Shown here: piece after piece, positions 1-11,360 of the stretch
Layout of the letters: each line of letters starts with the position of its first letter
Position numbering within the stretch: position 1 is the stretch's first letter
Source of the DNA: Acanthosepion lycidas
Lineage: Eukaryota > Mollusca > Cephalopoda > Sepiida > Sepiidae
Reading direction: 5' to 3'
DNA length: 64,000 nt
Assembly: GCA_963932145.1 (NCBI GenBank)
Contig: OZ010593.1
Span: forward strand, 38,864,536 to 38,928,535
The notes under the pieces: model-generated
What the model was told of the DNA's origin: nothing
Database searches by the model: none
What the model saw: only the letters and a program-made list of their open reading frames with translations
Position numbers and translations under genes: made by a program

Positions 1-2840
1 ATAATTGATCACAATTATCTAATGAGGTGGGGTCTTGTTGTATCCTGTCGGAACACTCCAAACTTTTAACTTAAAAAGAAGTGCTCACATCCACAGCTCA
101 TTTGAAAAAAACAGACCTTAATTTTGTCCAGTTCCACTTCCAGAATACCAGCAAAAAAAAAAAAAAGTAATAGAACATCTTTTCTAGTCAATTCAAAAAA
201 GGCCATTGTGATTTACACAGCAGCCATTTCACTGATTTCACCCACAAAAGCAGATTCAACCTGGCCAACATTAGTGATAGACTTCATGACAGGTAAACTC
301 ACTCAGTTACATATGCATGTTGATTTTCTCCACATGTCTATCACAACTACTACTTTGTGTTATACCAAAATGAACTCATGACTGACATACAATACTCTGG
401 GATAAGCAAACAACTAAATCTTGTAGATCATAGAACCCTTTTACTTTTTTCTCACCTGTGTCTCATCTCCATTTGTTGTTTTGTCACATTTTTTGTTAAC
501 AATAAGGCCACTATTACAAGCTCAGGTAAAATTTGATTTTCAAGCTTGGCCCTCCTGGTTATTTGCATTACTGATGCAATATAATCTTCAGACTTTACCT
601 TAAATGATCCTGTGTCATAATTTACCTAAACTCAGTAAATATTGATATATCTGCAATTTGTGTGTTTTATTTCATGATCACATTACTTTTGTTAAGACAA
701 GAAAATTATATAAAGATTATTAAATATTTATCCAAATTCAAACTTATATAAACATTATTAAAGAATATTTTTCAAATTGACTTTCTGAAATCTGCAATTA
801 TTAATTTTACCATTGAATGAAAAAAAAAATGAAAACCCTTTAATAATAGAATAAAATCTGTTTTCTATGGAGTTAATCATGATAAGCAATTTTTGATAAA
901 GTATGACAAGAAACATGAACTTCAACACCATTAAAGTAATGGGAAAATTTCAAATTAAATGGTTTTAATTAAGTTTTTTTTTCCTTTTTTGGTCAAAAGT
1001 TGAATTTTTCTAAAAACCTTAAAAATCTACAAGAGAGAAATGCTTGTCTGGAAAGTCAAATAAATTCTAATTCTTTTACTGTTTTAATTCAAGGAAATTC
1101 TGCCATGATTCCAAATCTATTCAGGAATTGAAAAGGATAGAAACTTTGAGTGCTTTATTGAAATTAAGTAGCAGAAAAATTTACTGCAAAGAAAGAAGTC
1201 TCATTGGAAAATTCTTTCAGTTAAGTGCGTCATTTAGAAATAAGAATGGATAAAAGAGAGGAGTGTGGGGTGGCTAACATTGAGCAAGCATCATTAGAAG
1301 AATTTAGTAAAATGTCAATAAATCAGACAATGTAATAATAAATCTCTAAATTACCTCTGATAAAATTAGTTGACAATCATTTTGTTCCTACTTGGATGCT
1401 AATTTCTGAGAGAAAGAAGAAAAAAAGAAACACAAGAGCAGAATTCCTTATTGGTTGGATTTATTCTTACCCATTTCAGAAGATGAACTTAATTCTTCTT
1501 CCTACTTAGGACTCCATTAGTTCTGCTTGCATTGCATAACTTTAAAAGTAAAAACATGACCATTCTACTTATTCTAGAAATTGTTGTTGACTGATTGAAA
1601 AGCTAAATTTTCCTTCTTTTAATGGCTGTCCATCATTTCAGATGGAATTATTTCTTCTTCAATCTATTTACAACATTGTTTTTTGTTTTTTTTTAAAGAA
1701 TTTTCTTTCTTTGTGTGACTGCCAAAATACTTGCAAATTATTCAACGCCCTTACCTCCAACAGATCCATTTTCACTTCACATCTGATTGGGTCTGCCAAG
1801 ACGTTATTAATGAAAAATTACAAGAAATTTTCCTTTCACTCTCATGTTTGGTACACTTAGTAAACAAGGTGGCTTTTTAAGAATTGTGAAAAAATTAGCA
1901 TGAAAATGAAAGTAAAGTAGATGTGTATACAAAGAGAAAAATATTCACACATGCACACATACACACAGCATTTAGCTTTTTATGGACTCAACCAATGTTC
2001 CATATTTTGTAAATAAAAAGGACAAAAAGGCTAATTTTTTTTCTCTTTATAATTGAAAAGAAAAGAAAAATCATTGATGATCTAAAAATAAGTTTTGTTT
2101 ATTTTATAAAAGGTTCTCACTCTCTCTTTCATTCATTTTTTTTAAAAAAATCAGTATTTTCTCTTTTTTCCCCATTCTATCATCAAAGGATGATTAATTT
2201 AGTTACAGAGAAAATTCCAATTCCAGTCAAGAGAAAATTTATGATTGAAAGAAAAAAAATTCTTCTCCCAATTACAAACACTTCTCTATTTAATAGGAAA
2301 CTGTTTTCATACATCAAAAACTGGGACAAAACAAATTTCACATTGATAATTTTGAATGAAGAATTCTGAATTGCTCTTGAAAATATCAGTTTGTTTCAGT
2401 GTCTTACTCTTTGATTGAGTGAGAAAAACCAAAACAAAAAGATTTATTCTAATAAAAAATATGGGAAAATGAAAAAATATTAAAAAAAGATTGTAGTTGT
2501 TTGTGGGTAGAAGGTCATATTCATGGGGCACTCATTTAAGAATTTATTTATTACCAAAAGCTTATATGATAAACATTAATGATAAAACCACAATGACAGC
2601 TGCTTAGAATGAAGTTACTTAGGAAATTTGAAACTTTTTAAAGTAGAAATTAAACTGTTTAAAAATAATAAGAGTAAATAATGGTTTATATGAAAGATTT
2701 GATAAAATATGTGACATGTAATCTTTAATTCAGAGTGAAGGTTTATAAAACAAGTCAATAAATTAAATTCACATGCCATTGTTTGTAAGTTGAATCCTTA
2801 CCCAATTCTCTTCTTTATGCTATTCTAAGATTTAAACCAA
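1..2840. other. AT-rich non-coding stretch, nothing recognised
   Basis: I see no convincing exon, RNA gene or transposon end. There are A- and T-runs, a short CA-rich patch near 1945-1970 and purine-rich patches. Open frames (72-85 codons) have no recognisable motif and look like chance in AT-rich DNA. Probably intronic to the CELF-like gene whose exon lies at 60025. Confidence 0.6.

Positions 2841-2844
<4 letters not shown>

Positions 2845-2885
<41 letters not shown>
2845..2885. repeat. (TA)n microsatellite
   Basis: Uninterrupted TA dinucleotide tract of about 41 bp, about 60 bp beyond the 3' end of the minus-strand RTE LINE. Confidence 0.97.
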
Positions 2886-2888
<3 letters not shown>

Positions 2889-2944
2889 TGATATCTACGA
2901 AAGAGCTAAACAAATTAATCTCAGGCTATTGCCAGTGTGTCAGA

Positions 2945-5060
2945 TCTCCAATATGGAATCTTTATCTTCTTCTTTATGTGATGTATTTCCTCAGGATGTA
3001 GGTGATCATGGCTTTCCACAATTTCCTCTCCTTTTCTTGCTCTAAATAAATTCTGTCATTTTGTTATTTCTCATAAATCCTGTTCTGTCATCCATTTAGT
3101 CAAGCTCATCATGTATGTTATGCATTGCTTTCCTCTGTCTCTCTTACCCTCAATCTCTCCTGTGAGTATCATATTTTCCAAGCCCTCATTCCTCATGTGC
3201 TCCAGAAATTCCAACTGACTCTTCTTGATATTAAGTATAAGCATCCTTTTTGTTTCCATTTCATCTAAAACCTCGTTGCTCACAATGATTGATTTGTTTG
3301 TGTAATGGCATATCAACTCCTTATCAGTTATTCAATACTGGAATTTATTTTTCTTGAGAGCGTGGAAGTAATAAAATAATGATATCTACTATTCTACTTT
3401 CACAACAGAATACATGGTAGATCATTCTGCTATATATATGTACTGTTGGTCATTTTACTATATAAAGATGTATTTTTATATTTTCAGAGTGTTTTGTTTT
3501 TTTTTTGGTGGGGGGCATCACTATTTACCCATAGATAACAGGTACTACTAGCCTGGGTCAGGGTGAACCTGGGAACAGCAGCAATTAAGAGGTGGTCCCA
3601 CATTCTGCATAATATCCAATCTCTCAATCAAAGGCCTTGCTGCCAGATGTAGCATTGCTCACGTGTTCAGTCCATGATATCCTCAGCATCTTTCTGTAGA
3701 ACCACATTTCTGTTGCTTCAAGCCTTTTCTTCCTCTTTAAGGAAATTATCCAGCATTCATTGCCATATAGGAGGACAGATATTATGTAACAGTTCAACAC
3801 TCTTTTCTTTGATTCTAATGAAGATTTTCCTGTCTCTTCATACTCTGCTTAGCTTTTGGAATGCATCTTTGGTTATCCCAATGAATCTTCAGATTTCATT
3901 GTCACATTTTCCATCCTCTGATAGAACACTTCCCAGATATTTAAATTTTTGTGCTTGGTTGGTTTTGGTATCTCTGATTTGTAATTTGAATTTTGGGCTC
4001 ATCCTTTTGCTAAGAACCATGCACTCTGCCTTTTTGTAGTATTTGTTTAATCCTTTTTCTCACTTTCCTTTACTAAATTCTGTAAGAATTTTGTAGTTTT
4101 CTTTCTGTGTCTGCTATCAACACTGTGCCATCTGCATATCTTATGTTGTTAAAATTATGAAATTATGAATCCTAGTAGGATATCTAATTTTCTCAGAATT
4201 ACCTCACTGTATAGGTTGAATAAATCTAATGAGAAGATATATCCTTGTCTTACACCCCTTTCTATTTTTGTATATCTGCTGAATTTATTTTCTATCCATA
4301 TGCAGGTAGTTTGCTGTCAGTATAGGTTCTTGATTATTCTAATGTCCTTACCATACCAGGTTGCTGAACAGTTCTAACAGAGCTTTGTGGCGTACTTTAT
4401 CAAATGCCTTTGCATAATCTATAAAGCACAGGTACATATCCTTCTGCATTTGTATTGCTCTTTCTAATAACATTCTGAGCATAAATCTCATGTTCTTTGT
4501 TCCAGTGTCTTTGACAAACCTGCATTATTCTTGTCTTATTTCTGGTCTGATTCTGGTGTGTGCTCTACTAATCAAAATTCAGATAATGAGTTTTGTTATA
4601 TGGCTCATTAGACTGATTGTCTGATGGAGTTCACATTTGTTTCCATCTGTTTTCTTAGTGCTATGAAAATAGATCTACTTAGGTTTTCCAGTATATCAAC
4701 ACTCTTCTAGATTTCATTTATTATTTCTGTAATCTTGTCTATGCCAAAATCATTTAAGGCTGTCAGCATCTCTACTACAATTTCATCTGGCCCTGCTACT
4801 TTGTTTCTGTTCAATTTGTCTATTGCTGCTTCCACTTCAGTTTTTAATATTTCCGATTTATCAATATTTCTGTGTATTGCTGGTGGTTCTCTTTTGTTGT
4901 GGTAGAGTTCTACGATATATTCATTCCATCTCTAATATCATCATTCCACCCTTAGATTTTATGCATCCTGTTGCTGAGCATGTCTTTTGTCCTGTTAGTT
5001 CTCTTATTTTTTATACCAGACTTAATTTAATCTACACTGACAATTTTTTTTAATCTTTTA
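2945..5060 (-). mobile_element. RTE-clade LINE, 5'-truncated, decayed
   Basis: Minus-strand translation gives fragments of a non-LTR reverse transcriptase in the right order. Near 4830-4700 is the segment with NKVAGPDEIVVEML and a DFGIDKITEIINEI stretch. FIDYAKAFD lies at 4399-4425 and the catalytic box RYADGTVLIA at 4112-4141. MWFYRKMLRISWTEHV lies around 3665-3710, and the C-terminal tail with GEIEGKRDRGKQ and KWMTEQDL at 3071-3283. The order and wording match RTE-type endonuclease/reverse-transcriptase proteins. The endonuclease half is missing (5' truncation). The second catalytic Asp of the YADD box is Gly (codon 4127-4129), and several frame changes and stops lie between fragments, so it is inactive. 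An unrelated 371-bp sequence interrupts it at 3284-3654. A 3' fragment of the same family lies at 14610-14885. Confidence 0.9.
3276..3662. mobile_element. 371-bp insertion inside the RTE LINE with 8-bp target duplication
   Basis: The octamer TTGCTCAC occurs at 3276-3283 and again at 3655-3662, flanking sequence unrelated to the LINE. If one octamer and the insert are removed, the LINE reading frame runs straight from WTEHV into SNEVLDEM, so this is a true insertion. The insert has no matching inverted ends. On the minus strand it begins with TGCTACATCTGGCAGC, contains a GGTTCACCCTGACC patch loosely like a pol III B box (spacing to an A-box-like word is too long to be typical), then an A-rich stretch. 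Family not assigned: a SINE is most likely, a hAT-type non-autonomous element (8-bp duplications) is the alternative. Confidence 0.75.
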
Positions 5061-6410
5061 TTTTATTAATGGAAATCTAACATTTTTGTTTTTACATGTC
5101 CAATAGTCCTACAAAACCAAAGGAACTTGAAATGTCCTTGAATGTCTATAAAAGAAAATCATGATAGCTCTGCCAGTATTTCTTGATGAGGTTTTCTTTC
5201 CAAACTTAAATCCAATGTACAAGGGATTGAACTCTGTATTATCATTCTTTACTAAAAGCTTCCTATAATTAGAAGTTGTTTACCGTTCATCCAAATTTCT
5301 TCAAAAATATCAGATGTTCATCCTCCTTCCAAAACTTTTTTGGTATTTCATTGCTTTTGGCATCAAGTAAAATGACAAATATTCTTCTCTCTAGCCCTCT
5401 CCCCACAATAAATTGGGCATTGTGCCATAAAGTTATTGTATTTTGGGACTTAAGTACTTTTTTCCTCTCTTCTTTTATTTGACTAAGAAAACATTTACAA
5501 ATTATTCCAGTTATTTACAAGCATTAATTTTCACCAATGGATGATGAAAGCAAAAAGCAAGAGTTTTGTTTTTGGCAAAATTTTCTATGAGGTCACTCAA
5601 AAATAATATTTCTGTAAATATTTCTTTTAATTACAATATCTCAGTTTTCTGTGAGATTCTGTAATTTACAGGAATCTTTTTCATATAAAAAAAAAATCAA
5701 ATAAATTTTCTACTATGGAAAATAAGTTTAAGTTTTGATTTCTCCTGTTTTGGTGCAATAAAACATTGGCATTTTTGTTGCCTACTATTGAATATTGGAT
5801 AACAAGCATATCTCACAATCCATTGTTAATGAAGCTTCAAATTTGATATTATGTATGTCTATAGTTACAGACTCAACTCAAAATATAGATTCAAAAGAAT
5901 AAATTCTATGCTATATTTAGCTTTGATGTGCCATAAATCTCTGTAGGTCTATAATAAAAACAATGTCATTTTATTATATCTGTTAGTAGTACCAGTTATT
6001 TAACTGCGTAATCAGTTTCTGGCAAGAAAACCAGTCATAAGAGGAGTGAAATAAAATCAGATTATTTCGCTTCAGTAACATTTTTTAAGGTTATGATTTA
6101 ATTTAGGCAATAAACAAATGAGTGTCTTTCAGTTCAAGTTTTATGTTTATGTTTCACATGAGACAACAATTCTGATAATGTGTGTGTGTTTGTGTGTGCG
6201 CACATGCATTCATGCATGTATGTATAATCTCTCTTTTTCTAAGTGTATCATGTAACAGAAATTTCTTTGTACAATTTTCTGTTTTTTATGTATCATAGTA
6301 TATAATGTTGAAAATATGAATTAAATCTAACAGGATTATAAAATAAGGAACACTAGGAAATTTTTGTAAATTTGACATGTTTCACTATTTAGTTTCATAT
6401 ATATGAAATT
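5061..6410. other. AT-rich stretch; possible SINE scrap at 5195-5255
   Basis: Mostly featureless AT-rich DNA. The minus strand near 5210-5250 carries GAGTTCAATCCC, a good match to a pol III B box, preceded by tRNA-like sequence, so a decayed tRNA-derived SINE fragment is possible. A TG-rich patch lies at 6178-6200. No exon recognised. Confidence 0.4.
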
Positions 6411-6415
6411 TTTTG

Positions 6416-6600
6416 AAGAATGGTTGTTTGGAGACCTTGTGGCACACTATGTGCATCAATTCTTTGTATTTGGCTCTTCCAAAAAGTGTGGTCACTTCTG
6501 CACAAGCCTTCACCATTATAATCAAATCATATGTACAGGTGGCTTGGCTGTTGGCTGTTCAGTTCTAAGAGCTAAGCTACTGGATCCTCATATATTGAAA
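6416..6600 (+). repeat. Dispersed repeat, copy 1 (SINE-tail family)
   Basis: Aligns over about 180 bp with 16450-16635: both contain GGGACCTTGTGGCAC-like, AAAAAGTGTGGT, CTTCTGCACAA and ATTATAATCAAATCATATGT words in the same order and spacing, at roughly 75-80% by eye. The 16 kb copy directly follows a tRNA-derived SINE head; this copy has no head, so it is probably a 5'-truncated member of the same composite SINE. An open frame of 113 codons across it is incidental. Confidence 0.7.
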
Positions 6601-6724
6601 ACAACAAAAGAGGCCTTGGATTGTACCAGATTGGTTTTGTACATAGTAGGAGTGCAACAAATGCAAAAATTATATTTTTCATCATTTTTCCATCTGTTTG
6701 AAAAAGACTATATACTAATGAATA

Positions 6725-7760
6725 CATGTGTAGTATCAAATTAGATAGACAAGTATTAAAAAGAGAGCAACTGACTTACATAGCAGCTATGCCTAGCAAA
6801 CCCAGGACACGGAGAACTGTACTAGGACTATTACTATGCAGAGAGAGATGCAAAAAATAACAATGGCATTATTGATAGAATTGTTAAATTCACTGGACAA
6901 CCCAGAACCCATAGAAACATGGATAAGAACTTTTATTGCATTTGCAAGAATTAAAAAATTAAGAGACACAAAGAAAGAATGAGCTAACAGATTTATTTCT
7001 TGCTGGGTGCAAAGCTGTGAAGAAAATTTCAATAATGTGTTACTCGAGAGAATTATAAGAAATGACATTTGAAGAATTTATTAAAATTATAAAAGAAAGA
7101 ACATAAAACCAAATAAAAGATTAGTCATCGCCAAAAGAACAAAGTTTTTAGAGACAAGACAAACACCCAATGAATCCATTATGTAATACTTACATAGATT
7201 GAAAAAACGAACCAAGTATTGTGAATTTGAAAAAGTGGGAGCACGGGTAATGACCAAAGAAGATGAATTTAACCTTCTCAGAATAATTGAAGGCTTGCAA
7301 GACCAATGAAAAATACTACAATGTCTACAGAGTAGTAGTATGAGCAGAAACGAACTGGATGATGTAGAAATGGAAGACCAAGAACAAGAAGAGACAGAAA
7401 GTTACAGAAGTGGAATAGCAGGAAATGGAAGAAAGTGAGAATGAAAATGCAAATGAGTATGAAGAAGAAAATGAAGAGAGACCGAGATCACCATTAGAGA
7501 GAAAACAAGAAAGACAAAAGGAAGGACAACACAATACGAAAATAATCAGGAATAGTAAAAGAATAAACAAGGGTATACAACCTTTCCAATTCAGGGAGGT
7601 TTAGTATTGTATGCAAATTAGATAGGCAAATATAAATAGAGAACAAATGGCAAACATAGGGGGTATGCCTAGCAAACCCAGTTGCTATTCAAGACACAGA
7701 GAACTGTACTACGACTACTACTATGCAGAGAGATATGTAAAACATAACAACATGTTTATA
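6725..7760 (+). mobile_element. LTR-retroelement gag fossil (broken)
   Basis: Plus-strand translation resembles the gag of a gypsy-like LTR retrotransposon, with recognisable pieces such as NESIMQYLHRLK and TKYCEFEKVG typical of retroelement capsid regions. The start of gag is represented twice, near 6788-6860 and again at 7668-7757 (about 80% similar by eye), so two tandem or rearranged fragments are present. No pol region is seen. It is clearly broken, with several breaks, and old. A solo LTR at 8267-8536 lies nearby, but I cannot show that it belongs to the same element. Confidence 0.65.
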
Positions 7761-8266
7761 ATGTCTATTATAAGTGATAAGATACAGTAGGAGACTTATT
7801 TATTTATCAGTAGGAGACTTATTTACTTATTTATCAATCAACCCCTTACTTATCAATATATTTTTTTGTATGTAACATTCTGATCCTAGGTAGAACTTTT
7901 TTTATGGATACTATGCTTGCATACCTACAATGTAAATTTAAAGAAAAGAATTACTATATTTAAATACAGTATAAAATAGAAAATACCATTTACTCAATTT
8001 AAGAGAAAGTGGAATGTAACAATTTTAATTTTACTTTTGAGAATCAATCTTTTCCATTCTCAGTTTTCTATAGAACCTCTTTTAATTTTTAACTAAAAAG
8101 ATCAATGTCATTCTGAAATCTAAATTTCAAATATTTTTTCTGTGATCAGTCAGTCTTATTGAAACTTGTGATTTGCTTCTGTGAACTCATTTTAAAGTAC
8201 TGATAAGAAGAGAACTGCTGGTAATTTTCTGATTGGATCTCCCATAATCATACCTTTGTATCAGAC

Positions 8267-8536
8267 TGATGTAATGGAATAACCAGTCACCCCCATGAAT
8301 GATTACACTATAGGTAGTAAGTATCTATAAAGTCAACTGTCTACAAGAGACTCTGGGAAGAGTGAGAGCAAGAAGATGCAAGCACGTCTGACCTTCCAAT
8401 TAGTGGCACTCACTACTAGATTGACCTGTGTGTAAAACTGTACTGTATTTCATATTGTACTGGTTGTGTACAATAAACCTTTCTTCTATTATCCACCTGG
8501 TGTTAAGTATCCATTCCCTTAGCACAGAATATAACA
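8267..8536 (+). mobile_element. Solo LTR, copy A
   Basis: A 270-bp block starting TGATGTAATGGAATAACC and ending in ATATAACA. It matches the ends and much of the body of the block at 25066-25803, including the AATAAACCTTT polyadenylation-signal region. It has TG...CA termini and near-matching 5-bp flanks (CAGAC / CAAAC), as expected of a solo LTR. The weakened flank match suggests it is older than copy B. Orientation is taken from the AATAAA near the 3' end. Confidence 0.75.
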
Positions 8537-8544
8537 CAAACTAA

Positions 8545-9109
8545 GTTAAGCTTAGTAAATATCTACAGTTAGGAGACCTAAATCATTACATCTGTTTTAT
8601 ATGCACATTTTTAGAAAAATATGTTCTTAGAGAACTGCTGCAGATATAAAAGAAAAAGAAAAATACTAGTAAAACTATTTTTTGTACTAATTGATAACAA
8701 CATTAATTTGATTAAATACACAAATTCCAGTTTGTAGTCTACAAAAGACTTAAATAGAAGCCACTTAAAAATGTATGTGTTATGAAATTGTACATATATT
8801 TATGTTAAAATCAGATACCAATTGAACTGTGACAATTTTATTTCTAATATAATCTTTTGATTGTCTGCTTTCCTTGTTCCAGCATACATTCATATCTAGA
8901 ATCTTCTGAGAGGTAAACAAGGTACTAACTAAAATATTCAAAGCCTGATTTCATATTATAACAGTAACGCTAGTGGTTCAAATCCCACCAAGCACAGTGA
9001 AATTCACATTATAAAAAAAATTTAAAAAAATATATATATATAGTTAAGGATGTCTTGGATTCATTTTTTAAGTTAAATGATACATTCCAATTCCCACAAA
9101 ATAAGAGGT

Positions 9110-9110
<1 letters not shown>
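8545..9110. other. AT-rich stretch with possible SINE scraps
   Basis: At 8545-8575 an AAGCTTAGTAAATATCT word resembles one at 32318-32340 and may be a SINE tail. At 8966-8980 GTGGTTCAAATCCCACC is a strong pol III B-box match. No complete tRNA cloverleaf or A box could be fitted, so these are at most decayed SINE pieces. Confidence 0.35.

Positions 9111-9115
<5 letters not shown>

Positions 9116-9172
<57 letters not shown>
9116..9172. repeat. (TA)n microsatellite
   Basis: Pure TA tract of about 57 bp. Open frames reading YIYIYI through it are artefacts. Confidence 0.97.
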
Positions 9173-9175
<3 letters not shown>

Positions 9176-9757
9176 CAAGGACAATTGCTGAGGCAAAATT
9201 ATCTTCTTCTGTATGAGATCTTCATTTATTGGACTCCATCAGATTCAGATTCTGAATAATGATTCTACATTCCAGACATGTGTCTTAATTAGTGGACAAT
9301 AGAGGAAAAAACCCAACAGTAATGGAAACAATTTCCAAGGAAAAACTCTCATTTTGCTACACCTGCTCCAAGATATGAATACATCCTCTGACCATTGTTG
9401 AACAAAAAAATCAAAAGGCAAAGAAAAGCAAGGGATTACAATTATATAAACAAAAAATGAATCTTCATTAAGTTTTTATTTTCTGTGAGGAGAGTGGAGT
9501 ACCAGTAATGAAATACCATCCACTACCACCCACCAAAATGATATTCTTCACAATTTTCATTTTATTCTGATGTAAATATAACTGTTAGGCTTGTCAACTG
9601 AAATTCTAATCCCTGACTCTGGAATCAGCTATTTATCCAGACTGAAAAACCTATTAAGCAAAAAGGAATTAGAAAAAACAAGGGGGAGCAGTGGGGAAAA
9701 GAATAGAAACGGAAGATATAGAAAGAGAAAATTTAAAATAGAACTAGGTTAAATGAA

Positions 9758-9801
<44 letters not shown>

Positions 9802-9802
9802 C
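9758..9802. repeat. (TA)n(GA)n compound microsatellite
   Basis: TA repeat passing directly into a GA repeat, about 45 bp together. Confidence 0.95.
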
Positions 9803-10540
9803 GTATACTGTGCAAAAGCCTTGAACAACCTTAATCTAGTGCAAATTTTTAATAATTGCTAATTTATAAATGAACATATTGAATTTCATTTTCTATATAT
9901 AATCAAACATTGTGCCATTTTCAGTCAAGTCTATATTTAGAGTTGGTCGGTTTGACAATTCATGTTTCGGTATCAGTTTCCGGTTTTGTTTTCCTTTGAT
10001 TCTGCAGTTTTCGATTCCGTTTTTCAGTTTTTAATTTAGTATTTTTGCTTTCTAAGGAAGCCATTTATTTTCTTGTGTAATGATGGCATTTCCAGTCGAT
10101 ATCTGATTTCGTTTGAGATTGATAAATTTGCAACTTAGTCGGTTCAACTCGCAATTTCTCGTGTATTTCTGGTCCAATCTTAAAAATATTCATATGGCTG
10201 GAAAGAAAGGAAAATAATCTTTCTAAATATGTAATTTATGTGCTTTTATTCATTGAATTATTTTTTTAAAGCGAATTTATATGGTATTGCTTCGACCAGC
10301 CGAAAATGCGAAATTATTTTTTTTAAGACTAAATTCTACATGTTACTTTGTTTCGCAAAATCAAAATGACCAATCTTTATCAATATTCTTGAAATTGTAC
10401 ACTCAATTTGAAGACAACTTAAACTACAACCAGGAAGATGTTCATTTCTTCTCTGACCCGAGGAAGCGATTTCCATCAAAAATTATAAAGTAAGCAAAAA
10501 ATAAAAAAAATTTAAAAAATTTTAAAAAGTGGCAATTCTT

Positions 10541-10606
10541 TTTTGGTACGCCAGTCAACTATTATTGGGGTTTTTTTGGTACGCCAGTCAACTATTATTG
10601 GGGTTT
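10541..10606 (+). repeat. 33-bp perfect tandem duplication
   Basis: Two identical head-to-tail copies (10541-10573 and 10574-10606) of a unit containing GGTACGCCAGTCAACTATT. Zero differences imply a recent slippage or duplication event. Confidence 0.95.
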
Positions 10607-10612
10607 TGCAAA

Positions 10613-10931
10613 TAAATTTCTTCTAAACAAGGAAAATCAGTTGAGTTATTTTCCCCTATGTTTTTATCTAGTGAATACACCTAAAATTAAATATTAAAAA
10701 TAATTAAAAGCTTTTAATTTCATTTTTAGAATGTATATATTTCCAAATCTGCGAGTATCACCTGTTCTTTTAGTTTTATGATACACATTTTAAAAGTGAA
10801 ATTAAAAACTATTTTAATCATTTTAATATAATCTTACTTAAGTGCATTATTTGCCAGATAAAACCATAAAGATATTTTGCAAAAATAAAATGAATTAATT
10901 TTCCTTGTTTAGAAGAAGAAATTTATAGGCA
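10613..10931. repeat. Inverted repeat pair
   Basis: ATAAATTTCTTCTAAACAAG at about 10613-10640 recurs in inverse form at about 10900-10930, differing mainly by one extra TTC triplet. The ~320-bp interval could be a small inverted-repeat element within the larger composite block. Confidence 0.5.
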
Positions 10932-11173
10932 GAACACTGTAGTGTACAGTGTACTGTAGTGTAACAAACACCCACCGACCACTAGTGATTAAAAAAGAAT
11001 AATTTTTACTTTGGGTGTTAAAAAATATGATTTGCAGTTTTGAAAATATACACATTTTAAAACTGAGATTAAAACTTACTTTTTTTTTTAATATCGAATT
11101 TTACGTGTATTCGCTAGATAGAAACATAATTTTATTTGTAGAAAACAGAGACTTGCATATCTGGAAATATATA

Positions 11174-11360
11174 CAGTGTAACCCGGATATAAGAGAGTTG
11201 TCAGGACCGGAGAAGAAGTATCTTATATCCGGGTTTATCTTATATCCGGGTTTGGTCTAATTTATATACATTAACACAGGCTCTAATTTGGGACCATATA
11301 AAATCTCTCTTATATCCGGGTTTCTCACATATCTGGGTCTCTTATATCCGGGTTACACTG
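11174..11360. mobile_element. pogo/Tigger-like MITE
   Basis: A 187-bp element with 23-bp perfect terminal inverted repeats beginning CAGTGTAACCCGGATATAAG and flanked on both sides by TA (11172-11173 and 11361-11362), the target duplication of the Tc1/mariner superfamily. CAGTGTAACC ends are characteristic of pogo/Tigger-type elements. The interior has further copies of CTTATATCCGGGTTT and no coding capacity. Confidence 0.85.

Noticed and set aside
8955-9000. Possible tRNA gene (strong B box GGTTCAAATCCC)
   Set aside because: No A box at proper distance and no acceptor-stem or anticodon-stem pairing; at most a SINE scrap.
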